Shown piece after piece: positions 7,714-14,860 of a stretch of 64,000 nt of DNA. The DNA is taken from contig NZ_CADDTS010000049.1 of assembly GCF_902753875.1 (NCBI RefSeq), positions 55,868-119,867 on the forward strand. The letters are read 5' to 3'. The first letter of the stretch is position 1. Every line of letters starts with the position of its first letter. The notes beneath the pieces were generated by a model, which was not told the origin of the DNA, searched no databases, and was given only the letters and a program-made list of their open reading frames with translations. Made by a program: the position numbers and the translations under genes. Origin of the DNA: Acinetobacter bouvetii (GTDB taxonomy: Bacteria; Pseudomonadota; Gammaproteobacteria; Pseudomonadales; Moraxellaceae).

Positions 7714-8424
7714 ATGCAAGTTAGTACAAATTCGTCAATTTTGACACAGGGGAAAAATCTTATGGATGCAGGACAACCTTACCAATCACCGCGTCAACGG
7801 GTTTGGGCTGCCATTCGTAAGCATCGTAATGAATTCACGATTCAGCAGGTCGCTGAATTAGGTCAAATGAAATATGACAGTGCTCGTGACTTTATCACGG
7901 GTTTAAAAAATGCAGGAATCATTGCTGAAGTAAGACGTGAAAAGCTGCCAAATATGAGTAAAAAAATTGATCTGATCTTTTTCCAGTTGGTTGAAGATTA
8001 TGGTTATAACGCCCCTTCAGTTGATCGAAAGGGAAATTTACTGGGTAAAAAGGCAACTGTGAATAAGGCGATGTGGAATACCTTGCGTATTACCAAGCAG
8101 CCCGTCAATGCACATGAACTTGCAGCTTTGTCGAGTACAGACGAACAAGCAGTTTCAGTAGAAACAGCAGATAGTTATTTACGTTTTTTGTTCCATGCAG
8201 GGTATTTGAAAGTTGCACGCGCAGCTCACCATGCAGTACGTAAAGCCAAATATCTTCTTCTGCCACATATGAATACGGGGCCTATTCCCCCACAGATCCA
8301 ACGTGCAAAACAAGTTTTTGACCCAAACACAAATACCTTGATGTACACAGAACGCCCAGAACTCGAAGAAGAACTGAAGCATGGGACGCTGTTGCTCAAC
8401 CATGAGGAAATTAATGATGAATAA
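7714..8424 (+). CDS. Early winged-helix protein, possible transposition or replication accessory
   Basis: This 236-residue protein has what look like two winged-helix modules: residues about 25-95 (RVWAAIRKHRNEFTIQQVAELGQM...) and about 110-190 (MWNTLRITKQPVNAHELAALSS...FLFHAGYLKVAR). BcepMu-like phages have a similar double-wHTH gene right after the ATPase. Its function is not known to me. The distance of 12 bp from the ATPase stop codon indicates one operon. An alternative ATG lies at residue 17. Confidence 0.65.
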   Translation: MQVSTNSSILTQGKNLMDAGQPYQSPRQRVWAAIRKHRNEFTIQQVAELGQMKYDSARDFITGLKNAGIIAEVRREKLPNMSKKIDLIFFQLVEDYGYNAPSVDRKGNLLGKKATVNKAMWNTLRITKQPVNAHELAALSSTDEQAVSVETADSYLRFLFHAGYLKVARAAHHAVRKAKYLLLPHMNTGPIPPQIQRAKQVFDPNTNTLMYTERPELEEELKHGTLLLNHEEINDE

Positions 8425-8635
8425 CCAAGCCCATATTGATCCAGAGTTACATGCTTTTGTTAAGCAAGACCGAATTCGTTTATTCACAGAACGCAATGAG
8501 TTCAAGGCTTTAGCTGAAAACTTTGAACGCGATCTTTATAACACCAAATACCGCAGCCGCAATGTGATTGGCATTTTAATGTTCATCATTGTGGTGCTCA
8601 TTGGAGTAATCGCTTATGTCTCGAACTTCAGCTAA
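8414..8635 (+). CDS. Small membrane protein, early region
   Basis: The ATG at 8414 (73 aa) follows AGGA by a good distance, so I prefer it to the upstream ATG at 8381. It overlaps the previous gene's end by 11 bp. The C-terminus (about 50-70, IGILMFIIVVLIGVIAYV) is a single membrane helix, after a charged helical segment. It resembles small early tail-anchored phage proteins. Function unknown. Confidence 0.6.
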   Translation: MMNNQAHIDPELHAFVKQDRIRLFTERNEFKALAENFERDLYNTKYRSRNVIGILMFIIVVLIGVIAYVSNFS

Positions 8636-8966
8636 ACCGGAATGGATCGTACTGGTTGAACAGCGCATAGAACAGCTCGGAAGCATTCAAAAAGTTGCTG
8701 AAGAGTTGGGATATGCCAGACCCAGTCTGTCACTGGCTCTACGCGGTAAATATGTTGGCAATACAGACCGCTTAGAGCAAACAGTTATGAAGGTGTTGGG
8801 TAGTGTTCACTGCCCTCACTTGAACCAGAAACTCAGCCCTGATGAGTGCATTAACTTCCGTGAACGTGATGCACCTACTCAGAACCCAGCAGAAATGCGG
8901 CACTGGCGAGCTTGTCAGCAATGTGATGTGGCTTGCAAAAAGAAAAAACGTAAAGAAATTTTTTGA
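8616..8966 (+). CDS. Helix-turn-helix regulator with Cys-rich C-terminus
   Basis: The first 55 residues carry a helix-turn-helix (IQKVAEELGYARPSLSLALRGKYVG), as in Cro/LacI-type DNA-binding domains. The C-terminal part contains spaced cysteines: CPHL, DECINF, CQQCDVAC, which could bind zinc. It overlaps the previous gene's end by 20 bp. Comparable proteins occur at this place in other Mu-like prophages of gamma-proteobacteria. Probable early regulator; the target is unknown. Confidence 0.65.
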   Translation: MSRTSAKPEWIVLVEQRIEQLGSIQKVAEELGYARPSLSLALRGKYVGNTDRLEQTVMKVLGSVHCPHLNQKLSPDECINFRERDAPTQNPAEMRHWRACQQCDVACKKKKRKEIF

Positions 8967-8976
8967 GGGTAAATAG

Positions 8977-9186
8977 ATGGCTGATTTAGCAGACATTGCT
9001 GGTGAAATTGCTGATGAGCGCCTGGCTCATACGCTTGAAAACCGTCAGCAATATAACGCTGAAAGTGAGTTTGAATGCCTTGAATGTGGCTGCCAGATTC
9101 CAGAACAACGTCGTGCCTTGGGTGGTGTGACACTTTGTATTGACTACCAAACGGTAGTTGAAATTCAAAACAAACAATATCGTTAA
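8977..9186 (+). CDS. TraR/DksA-type zinc-finger protein lacking the last cysteine
   Basis: This 69-residue protein has the TraR/DksA C-terminal signature: CLEC at 34-37, then IPEQRRALGGVTLC. The family normally ends with C-x-x-C; here the second Cys is Tyr57 (CIDYQ in place of CIDCQ). The codon TAC differs from TGC by one base. An additional Cys39 may serve as a substitute ligand. TraR-like proteins bind the RNA polymerase secondary channel and modulate transcription without ppGpp. The early position suggests it acts on host transcription. Confidence 0.8.
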   Translation: MADLADIAGEIADERLAHTLENRQQYNAESEFECLECGCQIPEQRRALGGVTLCIDYQTVVEIQNKQYR

Positions 9187-9196
9187 TGGGGAAATA

Positions 9197-9814
9197 ATGA
9201 ACGCAATTGTAGAAGTTCCAGCAGGTTATCGTATTGATGCCAAAGGACGTTTGATCCCGGTTGATCAAATTAAAGCGATTGATATTGAACGTAGTGACTT
9301 GGTCGAACGTTTGATTGGTGGTGCCAAGCTGCTGCAGCAACAAATGCTGGCATTTAAAAAACTGGCATTTGGAGATATTGCTGCCTTTATTCAGCTTTCT
9401 GCTGAACAGCATGGCGTTCAATTAGGCGGCAACAAAGGCAACGTGACGTTATTCAGCTTTGACGGCAAGTACAAAATTGTGCGTCAAAGCCAGGAAAGCA
9501 TTCGTTTTGATGAAAGCTTGCAGGCTGCCAAAGCGTTAATTGATGAATGTATTTCTGAATGGGCTGCCGGATCTAACGACAACATTCGTGTACTGATCAA
9601 TGATGCCTTCCAGGTAGACAAAGAAGGAAAAATTTCAACTGGTCGTGTACTCAGCCTGCGTCGTTTAGACATTCGGGATGAAAAGTGGCTACGTGCAATG
9701 GATGCAATCAGTGACAGCATTATCGTGACTGACAGCAAAAACTATGTGCGCTTTTATGAGCGTGACAGTGAAGGCAAGTATCAAGCGATTTCGCTCGATT
9801 TTGCCAATGTTTAA
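9197..9814 (+). CDS. DUF3164 family phage protein
   Basis: I chose the ATG at 9197, preceded by GGGGAA, giving 205 aa; the earlier in-frame ATG at 9158 would run through the previous gene. The sequence shows the DUF3164 pattern: PAGYRIDAKGRLIPVDQIKAID at the N-terminus and a conserved C-terminal LSLRRLDI..WLRAMDAISDSI. This family is frequent in the early region of Mu-like phages, usually near gam. No Gam gene is seen here. Function not established. Confidence 0.8.
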   Translation: MNAIVEVPAGYRIDAKGRLIPVDQIKAIDIERSDLVERLIGGAKLLQQQMLAFKKLAFGDIAAFIQLSAEQHGVQLGGNKGNVTLFSFDGKYKIVRQSQESIRFDESLQAAKALIDECISEWAAGSNDNIRVLINDAFQVDKEGKISTGRVLSLRRLDIRDEKWLRAMDAISDSIIVTDSKNYVRFYERDSEGKYQAISLDFANV

Positions 9815-9841
9815 ACTTCAACAAATACAGGTAATAAAACC

Positions 9842-10114
9842 ATGAACAAAGCAGAACTTATTCAACACATCGCAACTACTGCTGGAATTAATAAAACTCA
9901 AGCTACAGCTGCCCTTCAGGCATTTGAAACGGCTGTTATTGATAGCCTGGCTAATGGGGAAACGTTAGAACTTAAAGGCTTTGGTACTTTCAAAATTACC
10001 AAGCGTGAAGAGCGCCCAGGACGTAACCCTAAAACGGGTGAAACGCTGACTATCCCAGCAAGCAATAACCCAACTTTCAAGGCTGGTAAAGCGTTCAAAG
10101 ATGCTGTGAATTAA
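9842..10114 (+). CDS. HU-family DNA-binding protein
   Basis: This 90-residue protein matches HU/IHF throughout: MNKAELIQHIA start, the ELKGFGTF strand, the PGRNPKTGE arm tip, and the C-terminal KAGKAFKDAVN. It should bend DNA as a dimer. In phage Mu, transpososome assembly needs host HU and IHF, so a phage copy may supply this locally. It ends the early block, followed by a strong terminator at 10153-10177. Confidence 0.93.
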   Translation: MNKAELIQHIATTAGINKTQATAALQAFETAVIDSLANGETLELKGFGTFKITKREERPGRNPKTGETLTIPASNNPTFKAGKAFKDAVN

Positions 10115-10152
10115 TGCAGATCAAAACCAACTGATTTAACAAAAACAAAAGG

Positions 10153-10177
10153 TCCCGCCTTTTGGCGGGATTTTTTT
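10153..10177 (+). terminator. Intrinsic terminator after HU
   Basis: Stem TCCCGCC/GGCGGGA with TTTT loop followed by seven T residues. Confidence 0.85.
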
Positions 10178-10198
10178 GGCCAAAATTTAGGAAATACT

Positions 10199-10504
10199 AT
10201 GAAAACTAACTCAACAAAATTACTGATTCAACTACTTAAAGCCGTAATCGAAAACGAGGGAATTAATCTAGATACCTTAAATATCAAGATCAATATTGAA
10301 AACTCAGAACCTGTTGAAGCTGAGTTTACTAAAATTTTAGCGGCTTCTGATCTAGAACTTGAACAATTACAAACAGAGTCTATTACAACCGGATCACTTA
10401 GTCGCAGAACTTTCAATGAACGACAAACCGTTGTTTATAACGCCATAGTCCTTGCAGCACAAAAAGAAATGACCAAAGTACAGGAGAAAAACCATGCTTA
10501 CTAA
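10199..10504 (+). CDS. Hypothetical prophage protein, 101 aa
   Basis: Not recognised. It is an acidic, mostly helical protein of 101 residues, first of three unknown genes after the terminator that follows HU. Its end overlaps the next gene by 11 bp. Its position between early and middle genes is where transposable phages often keep variable accessory genes. Confidence 0.6.
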   Translation: MKTNSTKLLIQLLKAVIENEGINLDTLNIKINIENSEPVEAEFTKILAASDLELEQLQTESITTGSLSRRTFNERQTVVYNAIVLAAQKEMTKVQEKNHAY

Positions 10505-10904
10505 AGAACAGCAAGATCATGTACTCAAAGAATTAGACATTCCTTACAACAAAGTCATCCTGCATTGTGATGGCTACGATGTCACACTTCGACTGGTACG
10601 CATGAAAATGAAATTGGTCGTGGATATTTACGTTGACCAGATGTTTAAGGGGATCTGGCTGACTGAACCAGATAAACATCCAGAGGCAAAATTTTTACCG
10701 ACTAAAAAAGTAAAAATATACAGTCAGAAATCTAAAGCTGAAATCATTAAAGTTTTTGGTAAACGTGAAGCCAAAAAATCATTTCCTGAATTAGACAAGG
10801 TCATTGAGGCGAAATCTTGTTATTTCACTTCACCAAAAGCTGCTCTTTCACACCTTATCAAAGTCAGCGATTCAATTGAACTTCTAACGGAGATGGCAGC
10901 ATGA
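10494..10904 (+). CDS. Hypothetical prophage protein, 136 aa
   Basis: Not recognised. It is a basic protein with an alternating strand-rich first half (VILHCDGYDVTLRLVRMKMKL) and a helical, lysine-rich second half. A ribosome binding site (AGGAG) lies inside the preceding gene, and its last codon overlaps the next start (ATGA), so the three genes form one translational unit. One TCTAACG copy is at 10884. Confidence 0.6.
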   Translation: MLTKEQQDHVLKELDIPYNKVILHCDGYDVTLRLVRMKMKLVVDIYVDQMFKGIWLTEPDKHPEAKFLPTKKVKIYSQKSKAEIIKVFGKREAKKSFPELDKVIEAKSCYFTSPKAALSHLIKVSDSIELLTEMAA

Positions 10905-11107
10905 CAAGAAAAATTCCAAATGAGACCTTAAGGGAGTGGTTATGCGCTAAACGTGGTAGAAGTTTAGCTTTATCCAAAAAGCTCAATTGTTCAAAACAAT
11001 ATACGTCCCAAATATCAAAAAACCAAAATGGCATCTCATTGAAAAAATGGGATCAAATTTCATGGGGTATGTTAGAAGTTGAAAATGATGAAAAGGTGGC
11101 ATTATGA
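10901..11107 (+). CDS. Small putative helix-turn-helix protein, 68 aa
   Basis: Residues about 8-50 look like a short Cro-type helix-turn-helix (LREWLCAKRGRSLALSKKLNCSKQYTSQI at the core, then NGISLKKWDQISWGM). It overlaps both neighbours by 4 bp. It could be a middle-region regulator, but the motif is weak and no target is known. Confidence 0.55.
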   Translation: MTRKIPNETLREWLCAKRGRSLALSKKLNCSKQYTSQISKNQNGISLKKWDQISWGMLEVENDEKVAL

Positions 11108-11535
11108 AAAAATCCTCCCGCAATGAACGCTTAGCTGCCATTCACATGGGCAAAAAAGCGCTGAATCTGGATGAGGATACTTACCGTGACATGCTTGAGC
11201 ATGTCACTGGTAAGCGATCTGCCAAAGACATGGACATGAATGACTTGCTTAAAGTCATCCAGCATCTGGATCAGCTTGGATTTTCTAAACGCAATTTTGG
11301 CAAAAAGCCAAAAGTGAAGCTGTCTAAGGAGGCATTAATTGGCAAAATTGAGGCACATTTAACCGAGCATAAATTGCATTGGAATTATGCAAAAGGCATT
11401 GCAAAACAAATGTTTCAAAAAGAGGCGTTAGAATTTTGTACAGAAAATGAACTGTGGCGTATAGTGGCAGCATTGGAGTACAAAGCTAAGCGGGCCACTA
11501 ATGAAACAAGACGAGTATTTAGACAAACTTCCTGA
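11104..11535 (+). CDS. gemA: GemA / Mu gp16-like protein (DUF1018)
   Basis: This 143-residue protein shows the gp16/DUF1018 pattern: RLAAIHMGKKALNLDEDTYRDML..VTGKRSAKDM near the N-terminus, the LDQLGF segment, and a C-terminal helical part. In Mu, GemA-class proteins affect host gene expression and DNA gyrase-related topology; their exact role is not well defined. It overlaps the Mor-type activator gene by 35 bp in another frame, as in other Mu-like phages. Confidence 0.85.
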   Translation: MKKSSRNERLAAIHMGKKALNLDEDTYRDMLEHVTGKRSAKDMDMNDLLKVIQHLDQLGFSKRNFGKKPKVKLSKEALIGKIEAHLTEHKLHWNYAKGIAKQMFQKEALEFCTENELWRIVAALEYKAKRATNETRRVFRQTS

Positions 11536-11935
11536 AAACCTTCGGCTGATTATTCAGCTCACTGACTATAGAACTGCCATGATTCTGATTAAGCATTATG
11601 GCGGTTCGGACTATAGTTTCCCTCCCCTAAAATCTATTTCTGAAAGCCATGAACTTGCTGAGCTGTTAGGATTCAATAATCTTAAAAAGCTCTGTCAGTT
11701 CTGGAATGGCGATACTGTTTACATTCCTAAATCTGACCGTTATCTGGGTATTTTACGTGATAAGCGTATTGAACAAGACCTGGAAGAATTAGGTGCATCA
11801 TCGAATATTCAGCGTGAACTAGCTAAAAAATATAATGTCACGACACGCTGGATTCGGTCTGTCCGTAAAAATCAGGTCAGTAAGACGCCAGCCGTTTCAA
11901 AGTATGACCGACAGCTCGATATGTTTGCCTGCTAA
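11501..11935 (+). CDS. mor: Mor/C-family middle/late transcription activator
   Basis: This 144-residue protein matches the Mor/C family: N-terminal dimerisation part with LRLIIQLTDYRTAMILIKHYGG, central strand (DTVYIPKSDRY), and a C-terminal helix-turn-helix (NIQRELAKKYNVTTRWIRSVRK). Mu uses two such activators, Mor for the middle promoter and C for late promoters. Here I see only this one, so it may control all late units. Family members bind palindromes just upstream of -10 elements that lack a good -35, which fits the GGAARTNNTTCC motif found before five late units. Confidence 0.87.
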   Translation: MKQDEYLDKLPENLRLIIQLTDYRTAMILIKHYGGSDYSFPPLKSISESHELAELLGFNNLKKLCQFWNGDTVYIPKSDRYLGILRDKRIEQDLEELGASSNIQRELAKKYNVTTRWIRSVRKNQVSKTPAVSKYDRQLDMFAC

Positions 11936-11958
11936 TTGCTTTTACTTTTTCTCCACTG

Positions 11959-11980
11959 ACCGCCTCCGGGCGGTTTTTTT
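11959..11980 (+). terminator. Intrinsic terminator after the activator gene
   Basis: Stem ACCGCC/GGCGGT with TCCG loop, followed by seven T residues. It ends the early/middle transcript just before the first late-promoter palindrome. Confidence 0.85.
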
Positions 11981-11982
11981 AT

Positions 11983-12020
11983 GGAAGTAGTTCCGCAAGG
12001 AATAGATTGCAAAATCATCA
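11983..12020 (+). promoter_or_regulatory. Predicted late promoter A (lysis operon)
   Basis: Palindrome GGAAGTAGTTCC at 11983-11994 followed about 12-13 bp later by a -10-like TGCAAAAT. The endolysin gene starts at 12055. Same motif as at 17142, 20821, 25844 and 28976. Confidence 0.6.
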
Positions 12021-12054
12021 AAACTTACAAGACGTTAAATAAGAGTTTATTTCA

Positions 12055-12531
12055 ATGTCTGAAGTACAAAAAAAGAAATTTGTTTTATCCAGGCTGAGCT
12101 TAAGCCGTCTTGAAGGTGTTCACCCAGATTTAGTCAAAGTGGTTAAACGAGCAATTGAAATCACACTACAGGATTTCCTGGTCGTTGAAGGCATTCGAAC
12201 TGAAGAGCAATGCTATATCAACTATGGCAAAGGCCGAACATGGGAACAATGCACAGCTAAAGGTGTACCTGCAAAATATGCCCAGCCAAAACTTGCCAAA
12301 GTCACCTGGCTGACTAATCCACTTTCTAGCAAGCACGTAACTGGTAAAGCAGTAGATTTAGTGCCTTACCCTGTGGACTGGAATGACTTATCTAAATTTA
12401 ACCAAGTTGCTCAAGCCATGTTTGCTGCTGCAAAAGAGTTAGGTGTGTCGATCCGTTGGGGTGCCGATTGGGACAATGACGGTAAATACCGCGAAAAAGG
12501 TGAATATGACTCACCTCATTTTGAAATTTGA
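12055..12531 (+). CDS. Endolysin, M15-family L,D-peptidase
   Basis: This 158-residue protein has the M15C peptidase signature: SSKHVTGKAVDL with zinc ligands His94 and Asp101, and SPHFE with His155 at the C-terminus. Such phage enzymes (VanY/Ply500-like) cut the peptide stem of peptidoglycan. There is no signal peptide, so export relies on the holin. It is the first gene after late promoter A. Confidence 0.88.
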   Translation: MSEVQKKKFVLSRLSLSRLEGVHPDLVKVVKRAIEITLQDFLVVEGIRTEEQCYINYGKGRTWEQCTAKGVPAKYAQPKLAKVTWLTNPLSSKHVTGKAVDLVPYPVDWNDLSKFNQVAQAMFAAAKELGVSIRWGADWDNDGKYREKGEYDSPHFEI

Positions 12532-12542
12532 GGAGCTGACTA

Positions 12543-13139
12543 ATGACCCATAAAAAATCAAAAATTCCACACTCCTTAATTCAATCTCTTGTTGCTAAAG
12601 GGGTTCAAGAGCAGCTGGAAAAACGTTGTGATGCTGATTACCGCGAAGGTTATGAAGAAGGCCAAAAAGATCTGCAAGCCCTAGTTAATGCAGATGAGTC
12701 TGAAAAGATTCAAAAGCTGCGTTTATCCATTTCAAGTTTAGAAAGTCAGCTGGATCAACAGGCATTCACACTGAGCGAAAAAAACCGTTTATTGCATGAT
12801 GCAACCAAACGCAATACAGAAAAAAATCAGAAAATCCTGGAATTGGAACGTCAGCTTGAAGTTTCAAAAAATAACTTTGAAACCTTCAAGAAGGAACAAC
12901 AAAGTTTAGCGGCATTAGGTTTTGTGGATAAAAGCTTCATTGTCCACAACTGGCGTGACAGCTGGAAATGGCTCAGTAACTGGTGTTTTGGCTTGGTGAT
13001 GTTCTTTGCTGTTACCCCGCTTCCACCAGAACTGCTTGCAGTACTCCCAGAACATATCCGTTTCTATGTGATTGCCTGGATTGCTTTCTGCGGCATGGTC
13101 GGACGCTATATCAATCAAAGCCATGGCATTAAATCATGA
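12543..13139 (+). CDS. Holin with N-terminal coiled-coil (DUF7940-like C-terminus)
   Basis: Residues about 52-118 form a long coiled coil. The C-terminal 60 residues have two membrane helices (about 143-160 and 171-190) joined by PPELLAVLPEHIR, the pattern of short phage holins of the DUF7940 type. Those are usually about 70-90 residues, so this protein has an added coiled coil of about 130 residues. It lies 11 bp after the endolysin gene, which supports a lysis role. Holin identity is inferred from topology and context. Confidence 0.65.
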   Translation: MTHKKSKIPHSLIQSLVAKGVQEQLEKRCDADYREGYEEGQKDLQALVNADESEKIQKLRLSISSLESQLDQQAFTLSEKNRLLHDATKRNTEKNQKILELERQLEVSKNNFETFKKEQQSLAALGFVDKSFIVHNWRDSWKWLSNWCFGLVMFFAVTPLPPELLAVLPEHIRFYVIAWIAFCGMVGRYINQSHGIKS

Positions 13140-13348
13140 TCCTTAAAGTCTTCGTTCGTAAGCGTATCGAGGCTTCTTTGGTGTATGCCCTCTTTGACAT
13201 CATTGAAGGTATACGGCATTCGATCCAAAGCATCAAACAGTTTAATAAGAGAATAAAACATGCAAAAAGTAATTTTTTCAAAAAGCGCCATCATCAGTCT
13301 TGCAGATTATGTTCTGAAAAATTACGGGCACATCAGCGAGACGATTGA
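13136..13348 (+). CDS. Possible small basic protein, 70 aa (doubtful)
   Basis: The reading frame begins with an ATG overlapping the holin stop codon and fills an otherwise empty 120-bp gap. Its end overlaps the next gene by 89 bp in another frame. It is strongly basic with no known motif and a weak ribosome binding site. It may be real in its first 40 residues or only an open frame. Confidence 0.25.
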   Translation: MILKVFVRKRIEASLVYALFDIIEGIRHSIQSIKQFNKRIKHAKSNFFKKRHHQSCRLCSEKLRAHQRDD

Positions 13349-13646
13349 GGCTGGGATTATTGCCACCAAAAAAACTTATAGCAATTCAAAACTGACGGCT
13401 TTAGCAGTCTATGACATGTTGCAAACAACAGCTAAATATATGCAAGCAGTTGAGAATGAAGGTGTTCTTAAAGGCGTTGCCAAGAAGGAAGCTGTGCTTG
13501 AATTCATAGTTAAAGAATACTTAGAAACTCAAGATGAAATTAAACAGATCTGGTCTGGCTGGCGAACTACGGTGTCCTGGTTTATTGATCAGTTGATTTC
13601 CATGCTGAACAGTGGCCGTCACGTTCTTCAGGCCTTTGTAGGTTAA
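13260..13646 (+). CDS. Hypothetical lysis-region protein, 128 aa
   Basis: Not recognised. It is a 128-residue, mostly helical protein; the C-terminus contains an amphipathic segment (WFIDQLISMLNSG). It lies between the holin-like gene and the gp25-like gene on the late transcript, so a lysis or packaging accessory role is possible. No signal peptide or certain membrane helix is seen. Confidence 0.55.
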   Translation: MQKVIFSKSAIISLADYVLKNYGHISETIEAGIIATKKTYSNSKLTALAVYDMLQTTAKYMQAVENEGVLKGVAKKEAVLEFIVKEYLETQDEIKQIWSGWRTTVSWFIDQLISMLNSGRHVLQAFVG

Positions 13647-13655
13647 GGGGGAAAT

Positions 13656-14003
13656 GTGGCGATTCAATTAGAAGCTTATCAATGGATCATGATCCTGATC
13701 TCGATCATAGGCACAGTTATTACGACCATTAAAATTTTATGGGGTCGAATTGAAGAAAACCTGAATAACAACTTTCAAGTGATGCAAAACAAACTTGAAG
13801 ATGTTGCTAAGCAATCTGCTCAAAACTCGGATGACATCCGTGATCTGGAACGCAAGTTCTATAAGTTTCAGATTGATTTGCCACATACCTATGTTGCCCG
13901 TGAAGACTACATTCGCGGTCAGACTGTGATTGAAGCCAAGCTTGATGCACTGGCTTCAAAAATCGAGAACGTTCAAATACGCCAAGGAATGAATAAACCA
14001 TGA
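13656..14003 (+). CDS. Mu gp25-like protein (DUF2730 type), membrane anchor plus coiled coil
   Basis: It starts at GTG with AGGGGGAA just upstream. Residues about 8-28 are a membrane helix (WIMILISIIGTVITTIKIL), then a coiled coil of about 40 residues. The segment LPHTYVAREDYIRGQTVIEAKLDAL is typical of this family in Mu-like phages. Found between lysis and terminase genes in Mu, where its role is unclear; a spanin-like function has been suggested only from position. Confidence 0.7.
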   Translation: MAIQLEAYQWIMILISIIGTVITTIKILWGRIEENLNNNFQVMQNKLEDVAKQSAQNSDDIRDLERKFYKFQIDLPHTYVAREDYIRGQTVIEAKLDALASKIENVQIRQGMNKP

Positions 14004-14314
14004 CAGATCTTGTAAAAGCCCGCCGGGAAAATATGCGCTGGTTGTTACTGAATGCACTAAACAATGCGCGTCCATTGGGGGCTATGGATGTACTCGTTCT
14101 AACAGTCGTGCAAGCCATTTATCCAGATGCCACCGCCAATGAACTGCATGCACAACTAGCATATTTAGAAAATAAAGAGCTGGTGGATATTGAACGGCAA
14201 CCGGATGGACATTGGCATTCTATTCTCAATTCTAACGGGATTGATATGGTGGAATATACAGTTGATTGCCCTGCTGGTATTGCTCGTCCTACAAAGTACT
14301 GGGGAGGTGCATAA
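14000..14314 (+). CDS. Winged-helix-like phage protein before terminase (Mu gp26 position)
   Basis: A 104-residue protein with a winged-helix pattern (LLNALNNARPLGAMDVLVLTVVQAIYPDATANELHAQL..LENKELVDIERQPDG). Its start overlaps the preceding stop (ATGA) and its stop directly abuts the next start. Similar genes stand before the small terminase in many Mu-like phages. Function unknown. Confidence 0.65.
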   Translation: MTDLVKARRENMRWLLLNALNNARPLGAMDVLVLTVVQAIYPDATANELHAQLAYLENKELVDIERQPDGHWHSILNSNGIDMVEYTVDCPAGIARPTKYWGGA

Positions 14315-14860
14315 ATGGCGAAGCAATCTGCAATTGATCAATTAGACGAAGCTGACCGCAAGTGGCTTGATGCTCGACTGCGTGACCAAGGTTTTTGTGG
14401 TTATGTGGAAATTGCAGAGCTGCTTGCAGAACGTGGCTATAACGTCAGCAAATCCAGTGTGCATCGTTATGGTCAAAAGTTAGAACAGAAGTTGGCAGCG
14501 GTTCAGGCATCAACCCAAGCCGCAATTATGATTTCAGAAGCCGCGCCTGATGACAGCGATATGCGTACACAAGCCGTACTATCCCTGATGCAAACGCAAT
14601 TATTTGACACGCTTATTGCATTACAAGAAGCAGGTGCTGAAGGCGTCGACCCAGCCAAGCGTTTAGCCCTGATTTCACAATGTGGTAAAGGTATTGCGTC
14701 ATTAGCTCAAGCGTCCATTGGTCAAAAGAAATGGATGCTGGATGTGCGTGACCGTGTTGAAAAAGTGGCGAAAGCTGTTGAGGAAATTGTTACTAAAGGC
14801 GGTTTATCGCCAAAAGCTAAAGCCACTATTCGTAAAGAAATTTTAGGGATTGCCAAATAA
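14315..14860 (+). CDS. Small terminase subunit, Mu gp27-like (DUF3486)
   Basis: This 181-residue protein matches DUF3486: an N-terminal helix-turn-helix (LDARLRDQGFCGYVEIAELLAERGYNVSKSSVHRYGQKL) and a helical remainder. Family members recognise the packaging site and deliver DNA to the large subunit. Its stop codon overlaps the next start. Confidence 0.82.
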   Translation: MAKQSAIDQLDEADRKWLDARLRDQGFCGYVEIAELLAERGYNVSKSSVHRYGQKLEQKLAAVQASTQAAIMISEAAPDDSDMRTQAVLSLMQTQLFDTLIALQEAGAEGVDPAKRLALISQCGKGIASLAQASIGQKKWMLDVRDRVEKVAKAVEEIVTKGGLSPKAKATIRKEILGIAK

